DNA of 64,000 nt from Aestuariivita sp. (lineage in GTDB: Bacteria > Pseudomonadota > Alphaproteobacteria > Rhodobacterales > Rhodobacteraceae), in the NCBI RefSeq assembly GCF_021404545.1, contig NZ_JAAWWD010000001.1, positions 62,001 to 126,000 of the forward strand, in the 5' to 3' direction. Shown here piece by piece: positions 10,198 to 19,544 of the stretch. The notes under the pieces were generated by a model. The model had not been told where the DNA came from. It saw only the letters and a list, made by a program, of their open reading frames with translations, and searched no databases. Each line of letters opens with the position of its first letter. The first letter of the stretch is position 1. The position numbers were made by a program, and so were the translations under genes.

Positions 10198-10595
10198 GGA
10201 AGACTGTTCTGGTCTCAGCCGTGGCGCTGATTGATCTCGACGGGCGCGTTCTGCTGGCCCAGCGCCCCGAGGGCAAGACCATGGCCGGGTTGTGGGAGTT
10301 TCCCGGCGGCAAGGTCGAGATGGGCGAGACACCCGAAACCGCCCTGATCCGTGAACTGGAGGAGGAGTTGGGGATCAACACCTGGTCCTCCTGCCTGGCC
10401 CCGCTGACCTTTGCCAGCCACAGCTATGAGGATTTTCATTTGCTCATGCCGCTGTTCGCCTGCCGGAAATGGGAGGGAACACCGATGTCACGAGAGGGTC
10501 AGGCGCTGAAATGGGTACGCGCACAAGATCTGCGAAACTATCCGATGCCCGAGGCGGACGTACCGCTGATCCCGATCTTGCGCGACTGGTTGTAA
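10194..10595 (+). CDS. mutT: Nudix 8-oxo-dGTP diphosphatase (MutT)
   Basis: Protein of 133 residues that would hydrolyse oxidised guanine nucleotides. It has a complete Nudix box, GKVEMGETPETALIRELEEELGI without any substituted core residue, preceded by LWEFPGG, as in MutT. The GTG start overlaps the argJ stop (GTGA), so translation is probably coupled. This argJ-mutT order fits the Rhodobacteraceae. Other Nudix substrates cannot be excluded. Confidence 0.9.
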   Translation: MRKTVLVSAVALIDLDGRVLLAQRPEGKTMAGLWEFPGGKVEMGETPETALIRELEEELGINTWSSCLAPLTFASHSYEDFHLLMPLFACRKWEGTPMSREGQALKWVRAQDLRNYPMPEADVPLIPILRDWL

Positions 10596-10750
10596 GGGGA
10601 AAACTTGGCATATATGCCACGGCTCATGGCATTTGCACAACATTTGGTCGCTATTTCGAGAGCATGCCTGAATTTTGTAACACATCTGTATATTCTTTCT
10701 TAACCTTCCTTCCTGTAGGCTTTGAGGATTAGCTGGTTGGGGAAAGAGAC

Positions 10751-10885
10751 ATGCTAAGAACCATAACTGTCGGCAGTTGCATTTCAGTCCAAGGTACCTT
10801 TGTCGGATCCTTGCCGGACGGCAGAATCGCCGTTCGTGTTGGAGAGACGGTGTACAAGGGATTCCCGGTGGCAAAGGCCGCCTGA
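10751..10885 (+). CDS. Small uncharacterised protein, 44 residues
   Basis: ATG at 10751 to TGA at 10883-10885. The product begins MLRTITVGSCISVQG and continues with LPDGRIAVRVG and VYKGFPVAKAA: two short beta-like stretches, one Cys, no signal peptide or membrane segment. A purine-rich GGGGAAAGAGA ribosome-binding site precedes the start, and an AT-rich 155-bp leader separates it from mutT. The reading resembles a small conserved roseobacter protein I have seen without a function, but that is from memory. It is followed by the inverted repeat at 10904-10929. Confidence 0.6.
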   Translation: MLRTITVGSCISVQGTFVGSLPDGRIAVRVGETVYKGFPVAKAA

Positions 10886-10901
10886 CGAAGCGGCGCGCGC
10901 G

Positions 10902-10929
10902 AAAAAGGGCAACCGATAGGCTGCCCTTT
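10902..10929 (-). terminator. Intrinsic terminator of the rimP-nusA-infB operon
   Basis: Read leftward: AAAGGGCA, a 10-nt loop, TGCCCTTT, then a T-run (the five As at 10902-10906 on the + strand). It lies about 50 bp beyond the infB stop. On the rightward strand the same hairpin follows the 44-residue ORF but with only a short T stretch, so it may act weakly in both directions. Confidence 0.75.
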
Positions 10930-10977
10930 GTCCACAAGGCAAACCGAATTGATCGGTCGACCTGATTGCCTGATTCG

Positions 10978-13461
10978 TCAGGAAAGCGTCCGTGTCACTT
11001 CTTCGCGCTCGAAGATCTCGATGACATCGCCTTCGCGAATGTCCTCGTAATTCTCGAATGCCATACCACATTCTTGACCGGACTGCACTTCGGCCACTTC
11101 ATCTTTGAAGCGCTTCAGCGTTTTCAGCGTGCCTTCGTGGATCACCACATCGTCGCGCAGCAACCGCACACCTGCGGACCGGCGGGCAACCCCTTCGGTC
11201 ACCAGACACCCGGCAACCTTGCCGACGCCCGACACCTTGAACACCTCTTTGATTGACGCATAGCCAATGAAGTTCTCGCGCACCTCGGCCGAAAGCAGGC
11301 CCGATGCGGCGGCTTTGACGTCGTCCACCAGATCGTAGATGACCGAGTAATAGCGGATCTCGACCCCTTTCTGGTTGGCTGAATTGCGCGCAGGCGCGTT
11401 GGCCCGCACATTGAACCCGATCACCGGCGCGCCAGATGCTTCGGCAAGGCCGATATCGGATTCTGTAATCGCACCAACGCCCGAATGCAGCACGCGCACG
11501 CGCACCTCGTCATTGCCGATCTTCTCCATCGCCTGAACGATCGCCTCGGCAGACCCCTGCACATCGGCTTTCACCAGAATGGGCAACTCGGAGACAGTTT
11601 CATCCGCTTTGGCCTTGGCCAAAAGCTGATCCAGTGTTGTCGCGGCTCCGGCAGCAGCCCGTTTGTCCTTGGCGGCCTGTTCGCGATACTCCGCGATCTC
11701 ACGCGCTTGCGCTTCGGTATCCACAACATTGAGAACATCGCCCGCTTCGGGTGTGCCGTTCAGACCCAGCACCTCGACCGGGACCGACGGACCGGCCTCC
11801 TTGACGCGGTCGCCCTTGTCGTTCTCCATCGCGCGGACCTTGCCCCACTGTTCGCCGACGACAAAGATGTCGCCCTGACGCAGCGTGCCGTTCTGCACCA
11901 GAACGGTGGCTACGGGGCCACGGCCTACGTCAAGCTGCGCCTCGATCACCGCCCCTTGCGCGGCGCGATCCGGGTTGGATTGCAGCTCAAGCAGTTCGGC
12001 CTGGAGGGCAATCGCCTCCAGAAGCTGATCCAGCCCCTGGCCCGAGATCGCCGACACCTCGACATCCTGCACTTCGCCGGACATCTTTTCGACGATCACC
12101 TCATGTTGCAGAAGATCGGTGCGCACCTTGTCCGGGTTCGCCTCGGGCTTGTCGATCTTGTTGATCGCCACGATCATCGGCACTTCGGCGGCCTTGGCAT
12201 GATTGATCGCCTCAACGGTCTGCGGCATTACCGCATCATCGGCGGCCACCACCAGAACCACGATATCGGTGACCTGCGCCCCGCGCGAGCGCATCGACGT
12301 AAACGCCGCGTGGCCCGGTGTATCCAGGAAGGTCAGAATCTGCCCATCCGACGCCTTTACCTGATAGGCGCCGATATGCTGGGTGATCCCGCCAGCCTCA
12401 CCACTGGTGACGTTGGCGTTGCGGATCGCATCCAGAAGCGAGGTCTTGCCGTGGTCCACATGACCCATCACGGTGATGACAGGCGGTCGCGGCTTGAGGT
12501 CTTTCTCGTCATCTACGATCTGCGCGATCACATCCTCAACATCGGCATCCGACACGCGGACAACCTTGTGGCCAAACTCTTCGATGATCAGTTCGGCGGT
12601 GTCGGCGTCGATGGACTGGTTCTGCGTGACCATCATGCCCATCTGCATCAGCGATTTGACGACCTCGCCCACCCGTTCGGCCATCCGGTTTGCAAGCTCC
12701 GAGACCACGATGGTTTCTGGCAGCTGCACATCGCGCACGACCTTTTCACGCTCGACCGAGCCGCCCATGGCTTTCTGACGGGCACGTTCCTGCTTGCGCT
12801 TCATCGCAGCCATGGAGCGTTGCCGCCCACCTTCGCCACCAGAGAGGGCCTGGTTGAGGGTCAGTTTGCCCGACCGGCGATTGTTATCGTCGCTGCGGCC
12901 CTTGCCACTCCGGTTGCGGTCATCGCGGTCGCGATCCGTTTTACGAGGGGTTGAAACCGGCTTGGCACGTGTGTCTTTCTCGACCGCAGGCGCGGCGGCG
13001 GGTTCGGTTGCCGCCCGGCGTGCCTTTTCTTCGGTCTCCTTGCGCTGGCGCTCTTCTTCCTCGGCCTTGGCCTTGGCTCTTTCCTCGCGCTCGCGCTCTT
13101 CGCGCTCCTTGGCTTCGGCCTCGGCGCGGCGGCGATCACGCTCTTCTGCGCGGGCTTTTTCATCTGCCGCACGCTTGGCGATTTCTTCAGTCTCGCGCGC
13201 TTTGGCCGCTTGAACCGCTTTCAGGCGCCGCTCCATCTCTGCATCAGAGATACCGGCTGGCCGCCGGGACGGATCGCCCAATTGCGCAGAGCCCGATGAC
13301 GCAGCAGGTTTGGCTGTACCCGGCTTGGGCACAACCACGCGTTTCCGCTTGGTTTCCACCACGACATTCTTGGTACGCCCGTGGCTGAAACTCTGTTTCA
13401 CGCTGCCAGGACGCGCGCCACCGCGCAAACCCAATGTCTTTTTGCCGTCACTATCGCTCAT
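10978..13461 (-). CDS. infB: Translation initiation factor IF-2
   Basis: GTPase that places initiator tRNA on the small ribosomal subunit. It has 827 residues. The N-terminal 300 residues are highly charged (long Glu/Arg/Lys/Ala coiled-coil-like stretch), then comes an IF2-N motif region and the G domain with GHVDHGKTS (G1), GGITQHIGA (G2), DTPGHAAF (G3) and NKID (G4), followed by domains II-IV. The ATG overlaps the TAA of the upstream ylxR gene (TAATG), indicating translational coupling. It is the last gene of the rimP-nusA-ylxR-infB operon. Confidence 0.98.
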   Translation of the reverse strand: MSDSDGKKTLGLRGGARPGSVKQSFSHGRTKNVVVETKRKRVVVPKPGTAKPAASSGSAQLGDPSRRPAGISDAEMERRLKAVQAAKARETEEIAKRAADEKARAEERDRRRAEAEAKEREEREREERAKAKAEEEERQRKETEEKARRAATEPAAAPAVEKDTRAKPVSTPRKTDRDRDDRNRSGKGRSDDNNRRSGKLTLNQALSGGEGGRQRSMAAMKRKQERARQKAMGGSVEREKVVRDVQLPETIVVSELANRMAERVGEVVKSLMQMGMMVTQNQSIDADTAELIIEEFGHKVVRVSDADVEDVIAQIVDDEKDLKPRPPVITVMGHVDHGKTSLLDAIRNANVTSGEAGGITQHIGAYQVKASDGQILTFLDTPGHAAFTSMRSRGAQVTDIVVLVVAADDAVMPQTVEAINHAKAAEVPMIVAINKIDKPEANPDKVRTDLLQHEVIVEKMSGEVQDVEVSAISGQGLDQLLEAIALQAELLELQSNPDRAAQGAVIEAQLDVGRGPVATVLVQNGTLRQGDIFVVGEQWGKVRAMENDKGDRVKEAGPSVPVEVLGLNGTPEAGDVLNVVDTEAQAREIAEYREQAAKDKRAAAGAATTLDQLLAKAKADETVSELPILVKADVQGSAEAIVQAMEKIGNDEVRVRVLHSGVGAITESDIGLAEASGAPVIGFNVRANAPARNSANQKGVEIRYYSVIYDLVDDVKAAASGLLSAEVRENFIGYASIKEVFKVSGVGKVAGCLVTEGVARRSAGVRLLRDDVVIHEGTLKTLKRFKDEVAEVQSGQECGMAFENYEDIREGDVIEIFEREEVTRTLS

Positions 13462-14090
13462 TAAGCTCTTTTTCCTTCCCGATGGCCGCTGCCACCGTCC
13501 GTTTGTCGCACGCCTTTTAGTCGCTGGGCTTCCTCTACAACACGTTTGGTGAGTCCACCAGAGGCGAGCGCTGCATGTATCACAGTTTCCCGGCCAAAGG
13601 CCATGCCCAGCTCATCCGCGCTCAGGAACCCGATATAGGTGCCGAAATGCGGCGTGCTGAGTTTCGATTTACCCCGTTCAGACCCGTCCATGGCCTGGAT
13701 CAAAACCTCGGCCTCTTCCTTGGCGAGCCAGTCTTTCACTTTTTCATACCCGGCGACCGCAGCACCGGATTTCCGGGCCAGGCTGATCAGATCCACAACC
13801 CGGCGTATCAGTTGCCGTTCAACCTCGGCCACGAGATCGCCCTCGACGCGCGCCGCCGTCTTCAGCCCGCGCGCAAAAAGCTTCTTTGCCACGGCCTTGT
13901 CGAGGGCGGCGCGTGTCGCACTCACATAAACACCCCGCCCGGGCAGCTTGCCCAGAACATCCGGCACGACCTGCGCATCCGGTCCCAGAACAAAACGGAT
14001 CAGGCCGGACTTCGGCTGAACCTCGCCCGTGGCAATGCACTTGCGGTCTGGACCTTCGCTATGATCCTTGGAGGCGCCACCGCGACCCAT
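13461..14090 (-). CDS. YlxR-type RNA-binding protein with L7Ae-like C-terminal domain
   Basis: Protein of 209 residues with two parts. The N-terminal YlxR/DUF448 domain (about 13-95) carries [12 protein letters not shown] and the diagnostic GRGVYVS. The C-terminal part (about 100-190) has an L7Ae/YlxQ-like pattern ([19 protein letters not shown]). Both halves are separate genes next to nusA in firmicutes, so their fusion here in the nusA-infB operon fits a role in transcription-translation coupling or RNA binding. The precise function is unknown. Confidence 0.88.
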   Translation of the reverse strand: MGRGGASKDHSEGPDRKCIATGEVQPKSGLIRFVLGPDAQVVPDVLGKLPGRGVYVSATRAALDKAVAKKLFARGLKTAARVEGDLVAEVERQLIRRVVDLISLARKSGAAVAGYEKVKDWLAKEEAEVLIQAMDGSERGKSKLSTPHFGTYIGFLSADELGMAFGRETVIHAALASGGLTKRVVEEAQRLKGVRQTDGGSGHREGKRA

Positions 14091-14112
14091 GTGATGCCCT
14101 CGGAGCCTGAGA

Positions 14113-15735
14113 TCAGGCCCCGGCCTCCTCGGTCTGCTCTTCGCCCTCTTCGGCCTCGGCGTCTTCAGCTTCCAGATCCGCCGGATCGACCCAGCCCAGA
14201 AGGATACGCGCCGTCATAACCATATGCTGCGCTTCTTCAAGCGAGACGTCAAAGGGTTCGAGTATCCCGTCATCCTTGACCCGCTCGCCCTCAACAGTTG
14301 TCCAGCCGCCGGCCAGTTCCCAGTCAGCGCATGTGGCAAAGTCTTCCAGCGTTTTGACGTCATCTTTCGCCAATGCCTCAACCATTTGGGGTGTCAGGCC
14401 CTCAAATTCAATAAGGCTCTCCTCAACGCCCAGCGCTTTGGCATTCTCCAGCGCCGCCTTGTTCTGCGCCTCCAGATAATCGCGCGCACGTGCTTGCAAC
14501 TCTTCGGCGGTGCTTTCATCCACGCCGTCAATCACCAACAGCTCATCCCGCTCGACATAGGCCACCTCTTCGAGATTGGTGAACCCTTCCGAAACCAGAA
14601 GCTGTGCAAAGAACTCGTCAAGGTCGAGCGTATCCATGAACAGCTGCGTGCGTTCCTCGAATTCCTTCTGACGGCGCGCGCTTTCCTCTTCCTCGGTCAT
14701 GATGTCGATATCGAGATTGGTCAGCTGGCTGGCCAGACGCACGTTCTGACCGCGACGGCCGATGGCGAGGCTCAGTTGCTCTTCGGGGACCACAACCTCG
14801 ATCTTGCCCGCTTCCTCGTCCAGAACCACCTTGGATACTTCGGCCGGTTGCAGGGCGTTCACCAGGAAGGTCGGCTGATCCTCGTTCCAGGGAATGATGT
14901 CAATCTTTTCGCCCTGAAGCTCGTTCACGACAGCCTGCACACGGCTGCCGCGCATGCCCACGCAGGCGCCCACCGGGTCGATGGAGCTGTCATAGGAAAT
15001 CACCGCGATCTTGGCGCGGCTGCCGGGGTCGCGGGCGACGGCCTTGATCTCGATGATGCCGTCGTAGATCTCCGGCACTTCCATCTTGAACAGCTCGGCC
15101 ATGAATTCCGGCGCGGTGCGCGACAGGAAAATCTGCGGCCCGCGGGGCTCACGCCGCACATCCTTGATATAGACGCGGATGCGGTCATTGGGGCGGTACG
15201 ATTCGCGACCGATCTTTTCGTTGCGGCGCAGGATCGCTTCGCCCGCACCCACATCGACGATGACGTTGCCATATTCTTCGCGCTTGACCTGACCGTTGAT
15301 GATCGTGCCTGCGCGGTCCTTGAACTCCTCGAACTGACGCTCCCGCTCGGCCTCCCGCACTTTTTGCAGGATGACCTGCTTGGCCGATTGCGCGGCGATC
15401 CGGCCCATATCGACCGGAGGCACTTCCTCGACAAAAGTGTCACCGACGGCGGGGTTCTGCATGTACTGCTTGGCCTGCTCCACGGTGAACTCGGCCTGGT
15501 AATTCTCCAGTTCCTCATCCTCGACCACGGTGCGCACGCGGGTAAAGGTCGCCTTACCGGTCTTGCGGTCGATCGACACGCGGATATCCATCTCTGCGCC
15601 ATAGCGGGACTTGGCTGCCCGGGCGAGGCTTTCTTCCATCGCCTCGATCACCAGACCGGGTTCGATCATCTTTTCGCGGGCCACGGCCTCGGCGGTTTGC
15701 AACAGCTCAAGCTGGTTTGCAGAGGTAATTGCCAT
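14113..15735 (-). CDS. nusA: Transcription elongation/termination factor NusA
   Basis: Binds RNA polymerase and modulates pausing, Rho-dependent and intrinsic termination, and antitermination. Its 540 residues contain the N-terminal polymerase-binding domain, an S1 domain (about 135-200), KH domains (CVGMRGSRVQAVVNEL, LAIGRRGQNVRLASQL) and acidic C-terminal helix-hairpin-helix repeats (from about 355), ending in a Glu-rich tail. rimP stops 4 bp upstream. The gene may regulate itself through the hairpin in the operon leader (see 16375-16399). Confidence 0.98.
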   Translation of the reverse strand: MAITSANQLELLQTAEAVAREKMIEPGLVIEAMEESLARAAKSRYGAEMDIRVSIDRKTGKATFTRVRTVVEDEELENYQAEFTVEQAKQYMQNPAVGDTFVEEVPPVDMGRIAAQSAKQVILQKVREAERERQFEEFKDRAGTIINGQVKREEYGNVIVDVGAGEAILRRNEKIGRESYRPNDRIRVYIKDVRREPRGPQIFLSRTAPEFMAELFKMEVPEIYDGIIEIKAVARDPGSRAKIAVISYDSSIDPVGACVGMRGSRVQAVVNELQGEKIDIIPWNEDQPTFLVNALQPAEVSKVVLDEEAGKIEVVVPEEQLSLAIGRRGQNVRLASQLTNLDIDIMTEEEESARRQKEFEERTQLFMDTLDLDEFFAQLLVSEGFTNLEEVAYVERDELLVIDGVDESTAEELQARARDYLEAQNKAALENAKALGVEESLIEFEGLTPQMVEALAKDDVKTLEDFATCADWELAGGWTTVEGERVKDDGILEPFDVSLEEAQHMVMTARILLGWVDPADLEAEDAEAEEGEEQTEEAGA

Positions 15736-15739
15736 GTCT

Positions 15740-16345
15740 TCAGTCCTCCTGAGGAGACGTTTCGGTCTCGATGTCGCCCCCCAGGGGCGCCTCTGTTTCT
15801 ATATCGTCAAATGCGGTCTCGTTCAGCGTTCCAGCAGATTTGCGCTGCCGCAGCATTTCCTTGATCAGATCGTCGGTCAGCACCAATTTGGCATCGCTGA
15901 GCCAGGCAAAGTCCAGCCCAATCGTGCCCTCTTCGACATTGATCAGAACCTCGGTGCCCTCAACGCCCGCCAGAACCCCCTTGAACCGGCGGCGCCCACC
16001 TTGCAGTTCAGCAGTCTCCAGCTTGGCCTCATACCCCTCGAACATGTCGAAATCCTTGAGACGGGTCAGCGGGCGGTCGATGCCGGGGCTGGACACCTCC
16101 AGCGTATAGGCATCCAGAATCGGGTCTTCGACATCCAGTGTGGCGCTGATCGCGTTCGAGATGCGCGCGCAATCATCCACCTCGATCCCGCCTTCGGGTT
16201 TATCGGCCATAATCTGCAAGGTCGTGGTCTTGCCCGACATCAGACGCACACGCACCAACTCGAACCCCATGTCTTCCATGACAGGGGAAATGATCTCGGC
16301 CATCCGGCGATCCATAGCAGATTTGGCGATCAGATCGTTGCTCAT
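15740..16345 (-). CDS. rimP: Ribosome maturation factor RimP
   Basis: Needed for 30S subunit maturation. Its 201 residues include the conserved [31 protein letters not shown] and SSPGIDRPL-type motifs: [18 protein letters not shown] is clear. A GTG codon directly precedes the chosen ATG; the ATG has a GAGAG ribosome-binding site at good spacing. The C-terminal acidic tail is longer than in E. coli RimP. It is the first gene of the nusA-infB operon. Confidence 0.95.
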   Translation of the reverse strand: MSNDLIAKSAMDRRMAEIISPVMEDMGFELVRVRLMSGKTTTLQIMADKPEGGIEVDDCARISNAISATLDVEDPILDAYTLEVSSPGIDRPLTRLKDFDMFEGYEAKLETAELQGGRRRFKGVLAGVEGTEVLINVEEGTIGLDFAWLSDAKLVLTDDLIKEMLRQRKSAGTLNETAFDDIETEAPLGGDIETETSPQED

Positions 16346-16374
16346 CACTCTCTGGGTCTTTGATATGCAGGCAC

Positions 16375-16399
16375 AAAAAAAACGGGCGCGCGGCCCGTT
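16375..16399 (-). terminator. Intrinsic-terminator hairpin in the rimP-nusA-infB leader
   Basis: Read leftward: AACGGGC, loop CGCGC, GCCCGTT, then a run of eight Ts (As at 16375-16382 on the + strand, partly in the stem). It ends about 29 nt before the rimP start and lies downstream of the best promoter (16453-16481). It could simply end the upstream solute-binding-protein transcript, or attenuate the operon. Confidence 0.75.
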
Positions 16400-16452
16400 A
16401 CACTTTCCGGTGGAGCGTCTGGTGTGGACCCGAACGCGCCGCTGTTGAAAGC

Positions 16453-16481
16453 GATATACGTGTGCGGAGGTGAGTCTGCAA
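16453..16481 (-). promoter_or_regulatory. Promoter of the rimP-nusA-ylxR-infB operon
   Basis: Leftward strand: TTGCAG as -35 (16476-16481), exactly 17 bp, TATATC as -10 (16453-16458). The predicted transcript begins near 16446, giving a leader of about 100 nt that contains the terminator hairpin. Confidence 0.6.
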
Positions 16482-16507
16482 CCCCTTTGGATCGGGCAGG
16501 CGCTAAA

Positions 16508-17329
16508 TCAGGCCATCCACCATCTTTGGGCGATGCGGCCATCATCCAGCGCAGAGCGCGTGCCGATCTGTCGCGGCACGCCGACGCCCTGCCGCGCGGC
16601 CAGTTCCAGCGCTTTGGCATCCGGGTGCAAAAACAGCGCCGCGGTATCGCCCAAACTGGCCGCCTGCGGCAGGTCGGCCACGTCGACAAACCCATCGCGC
16701 AACGCCTCCGCCCGCACCGCAGCATCGGGAATCACTGCGATCTCGACGCTGTCGAACCACCCGGCCTGGCCGTCCTTGTAATGCGGCTTTACCCGCTGGC
16801 CCAGGAAATGCCGATCATCCTGATATCGTTGCGCCTTGTAGAGGCCGGTGCCAACAGGCATCTCACCCCAGCGACCGCCCGGCCGCATGACAAGATCCGG
16901 ATCGGCCAGCAGATAGGGCAGTTGCGGGTTGGACGCGTCCAAGTGAATGCGCAGGCTGTGATCCCCCGCGACCTCGATTCCGGCGGCGCCGAACCCGCTC
17001 AGTGAGCGCCGCGCATCCTCGGCGGCAAAGGCCTGACCATCATGGAACGTCACCCCCGGTCGCAACTGCAAGACCCAATCGCGCGCATGGGTATCGCTGT
17101 CCCAGGACAGGGCCAGTTCCCCACGCAACAGCCCGTCGGGACCGACCTCTGTCAGAGTGTCGTAAACCGCTCCACGCAGCGCCATCTTAAACCGCGCATC
17201 CATCCGTGGTACGGCCAGACGCAGCCTGCCACCGCGACGCGGTGCCGCCTCAAGCGAAACGCCGGTCGCCGCCAGCAAGGCTGCGGCGGCACCCGAGGTA
17301 AACAGAGCACGGCGATCGAGACGCGACAT
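16508..17329 (-). CDS. Short extracellular solute-binding protein (SBP_bac_5-like)
   Basis: Related to dipeptide/oligopeptide/nickel ABC-transporter binding proteins. The Tat-like signal has RR followed by a hydrophobic core (MSRLDRRALFTSGAAAALLA). Family patterns are visible: LALSWDSDTHARDWVLQLRPG, VTFHDGQAFAAEDA, GTGLYK. At 273 residues it is about half the usual 500, lacking most of the second lobe, yet it ends in a neat RWWMA rather than a ragged break. No permease or ATPase is nearby. pip starts 1 bp upstream, so the two are cotranscribed. Substrate unknown. Confidence 0.8.
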   Translation of the reverse strand: MSRLDRRALFTSGAAAALLAATGVSLEAAPRRGGRLRLAVPRMDARFKMALRGAVYDTLTEVGPDGLLRGELALSWDSDTHARDWVLQLRPGVTFHDGQAFAAEDARRSLSGFGAAGIEVAGDHSLRIHLDASNPQLPYLLADPDLVMRPGGRWGEMPVGTGLYKAQRYQDDRHFLGQRVKPHYKDGQAGWFDSVEIAVIPDAAVRAEALRDGFVDVADLPQAASLGDTAALFLHPDAKALELAARQGVGVPRQIGTRSALDDGRIAQRWWMA

Positions 17330-17330
17330 G

Positions 17331-18308
17331 CTACAGCACCTCCTCGGCGATCTGATCCATCACGCGGACAAGCTCCGAACTGATCCCCGGCTCGCTCAGC
17401 GCATGGCCCGCATTGCGGATCATCTTGAGCTGACAGGCGGGCCACAGCTCTGCCAGGCGATAGGCCGAGCTGGGCGGGCAGATCATGTCATACCGGCCCT
17501 GCACGATCACCGCAGGAATATGGGAAATCCGGCCCATATGCGCCAGAATTTGCCCATCGAATTCCAGAAACCCGCCATTGATGAAATAGTGATTCTCCAA
17601 CCGCGCGAACGCCCGCGCATACTCGCCCGGGCTTTCGCCGGATGAGCCGTTGGAATGGATCGACGCCAGCGCATTCTCCCAGGCAGACCAGGCCCGGGCA
17701 TAGCGTGTCTCCTGGCTCAGATCGCCGGAAAAGAGGCGGCGGTTATAGGCACGGATCAGATCGTCACGCTCGTCAGACGGGATGAGAGAGACAAAGCGTC
17801 CCCAGGTCTCAGGCCAGAATTTGCCCGCCCCACCGCCATAGAACCAGTCCAGCTCGACCCGTGTCATCAGGAATACACCGCGCAGAATCATCCGCAACAC
17901 ACGGTCGGGATGTTCCTGCGCATAGATCAACGAGAGGGTCGCGCCCCAACTGCCGCCAAAGACACACCACTGTTCGATCCCCAATGTCCGGCGGATCCGC
18001 TCGATATCTTCGACCAAATGCCAGGTGGTATTGTTGATCACCGACGCATGAGGTCGCGACCGGCCGCATCCGCGCTGATCGAATAGAATCACCCGGTAAA
18101 CGTGTGGATCGAAATACCGCCGCATCGCCGGACTGCATCCGCCACCCGGCCCGCCATGCAGCACCACAACCGGTATCCCATTGGGATCGCCGCATTGTTC
18201 GACATAGATCTGGTGCCCTTGCCCCACGTCAAGCATACGCTGATCGAACGGGTCGATCGGCGGGTAGAGATATTGCACTGCGCGCTTTTGATCCGCGATT
18301 TTGTCCAT
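17331..18308 (-). CDS. pip: Prolyl iminopeptidase
   Basis: Alpha/beta hydrolase of 325 residues that removes N-terminal proline from peptides. Visible: oxyanion region [21 protein letters not shown], nucleophile elbow GGSWG (Ser catalytic), and the late GRYDMICPP and [10 protein letters not shown] carrying the catalytic Asp and His. These match the proline iminopeptidase family (S33) closely. It is divergent from ubiG across 49 bp. Confidence 0.95.
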   Translation of the reverse strand: MDKIADQKRAVQYLYPPIDPFDQRMLDVGQGHQIYVEQCGDPNGIPVVVLHGGPGGGCSPAMRRYFDPHVYRVILFDQRGCGRSRPHASVINNTTWHLVEDIERIRRTLGIEQWCVFGGSWGATLSLIYAQEHPDRVLRMILRGVFLMTRVELDWFYGGGAGKFWPETWGRFVSLIPSDERDDLIRAYNRRLFSGDLSQETRYARAWSAWENALASIHSNGSSGESPGEYARAFARLENHYFINGGFLEFDGQILAHMGRISHIPAVIVQGRYDMICPPSSAYRLAELWPACQLKMIRNAGHALSEPGISSELVRVMDQIAEEVL

Positions 18309-18357
18309 TACTGCCCTATATAGATCGCGACAGATAAAAGATCACATGGAGACAGGA

Positions 18358-19104
18358 ATGCAAGCGCAACAAACCACTGTTGACCCCGCAGAGATCGCAA
18401 AATTTGAAGCGATGGCGGCAGAGTGGTGGGATCCTGCGGGCAAATTCAAGCCGCTGCATATGCTCAACCCCTGTCGGCTGGACTATATCACCGGCCAGAT
18501 TGCCGGAGAGTTCGATCGCGACCTGACAGGGGCCGAGCCATTCACGGGTCTGCGCATCCTCGATATCGGCTGCGGTGGCGGGTTGCTGTGTGAACCGATG
18601 GCGCGCCTGGGTGCGACCGTGGTGGGTGCGGATGCCGCCGAGCGCAATATCCCCGTGGCGCGGGTGCATGCCGAAAAGTCCGGGCTTGAGATCGAGTATC
18701 GCCACACCACCGCCGAAGACATGGCCGCCGCAGGCGAGCAGTTCGACGTGGTGCTGAACATGGAAGTGGTCGAGCATGTGGCCAATCCGCTCTCGTATCT
18801 GACCGCCTGCCAGCAATTGTTGCGACCCGGCGGGTTGCACATCTGTTCAACGATCAACCGCAATCCAAAAAGCTTTGCAATGGCGATTGTGGGCGCGGAA
18901 TATGTCATGCGCTGGCTGCCCAAAGGCACCCATGAATGGTCGAAATTCATCACGCCCGATGAGCTTTTCGATCTGATGTCGCAGGCGGGCCTGACCCCGG
19001 TGGACCGCAAGGGATTTGTGTTCAACCCCGTTAGCTGGAGCTGGAAGATCTCGGATCGGGATCTGAGCGTGAACTATGTGACGGCAGCGCTGAAACCGGC
19101 CTAA
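18358..19104 (+). CDS. ubiG: Ubiquinone biosynthesis O-methyltransferase UbiG
   Basis: SAM-dependent methyltransferase that carries out both O-methylations of ubiquinone synthesis. It has 248 residues with SAM motif [19 protein letters not shown], an EMAAEWWDP-like N-terminal signature ([11 protein letters not shown]) and NMEVVEHV. The start is the ATG at 18358, preceded by GGAGACAGG; earlier in-frame ATGs overlap this site. Its last 4 bases overlap the convergent marR gene (shared CTAA). Confidence 0.96.
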   Translation: MQAQQTTVDPAEIAKFEAMAAEWWDPAGKFKPLHMLNPCRLDYITGQIAGEFDRDLTGAEPFTGLRILDIGCGGGLLCEPMARLGATVVGADAAERNIPVARVHAEKSGLEIEYRHTTAEDMAAAGEQFDVVLNMEVVEHVANPLSYLTACQQLLRPGGLHICSTINRNPKSFAMAIVGAEYVMRWLPKGTHEWSKFITPDELFDLMSQAGLTPVDRKGFVFNPVSWSWKISDRDLSVNYVTAALKPA

Positions 19105-19544
19105 ACTCCGCTCTCCAGCTTGCCGCGCAGCTCTCGCAGGATCGGCAGTGCGGCACGCACCTTGTCGCCGCCCAGATCGCCCACCAGCTCTGTCAGCATC
19201 GGCGTAATCGAAGAGATCGCCTGGTCCCGTGCACGCCTGCCTGCCGGGCTGATCGCCACCATCTTGCGCCGCGCGTCATCCCAATCGGGGCGGATGTGCA
19301 CATAACCCGCCCATTCCAGTTTCGACAGCGTATTGGTCATCGCCCCACGTGTGACATGAAACGATTTGGCCAACTGGGCAGGCGTTCGTTCATCGGCGAT
19401 AAACGCCAGATGGTTCAGGACAGAGAAATGCGAAATCTCCATGCCTTTGGGCAACACCCGGCTCAACCGATTTCGCAAAAGCTGATCGGCGGTGAGAATT
19501 TCACTGAACAAGGTGACGGCAAGGGCGCCGGTATCATCTGTCAT
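19101..19544 (-). CDS. MarR-family transcriptional regulator
   Basis: Winged-helix regulator of 147 residues. The recognition region reads [28 protein letters not shown] and the wing [17 protein letters not shown]. Dimerisation helices lie at both ends. The target is unknown. The next gene upstream, a nitrilase-fold hydrolase, ends immediately before its ATG (TAGATG), so it is the last gene of the grxC-hydrolase-marR unit and may regulate that unit or respond to its chemistry. Confidence 0.88.
   Translation of the reverse strand: MTDDTGALAVTLFSEILTADQLLRNRLSRVLPKGMEISHFSVLNHLAFIADERTPAQLAKSFHVTRGAMTNTLSKLEWAGYVHIRPDWDDARRKMVAISPAGRRARDQAISSITPMLTELVGDLGGDKVRAALPILRELRGKLESGV

Noticed and set aside
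11485-12954. A 489-codon frame opposite infB
   Set aside because: Antisense shadow of a strongly conserved gene; His/Leu/Asp-rich composition typical of such shadows.
16400-16450. Possible tRNA near the rimP leader (as metY precedes the operon in E. coli)
   Set aside because: No cloverleaf, no T-loop GTTCRANNC in the right place.
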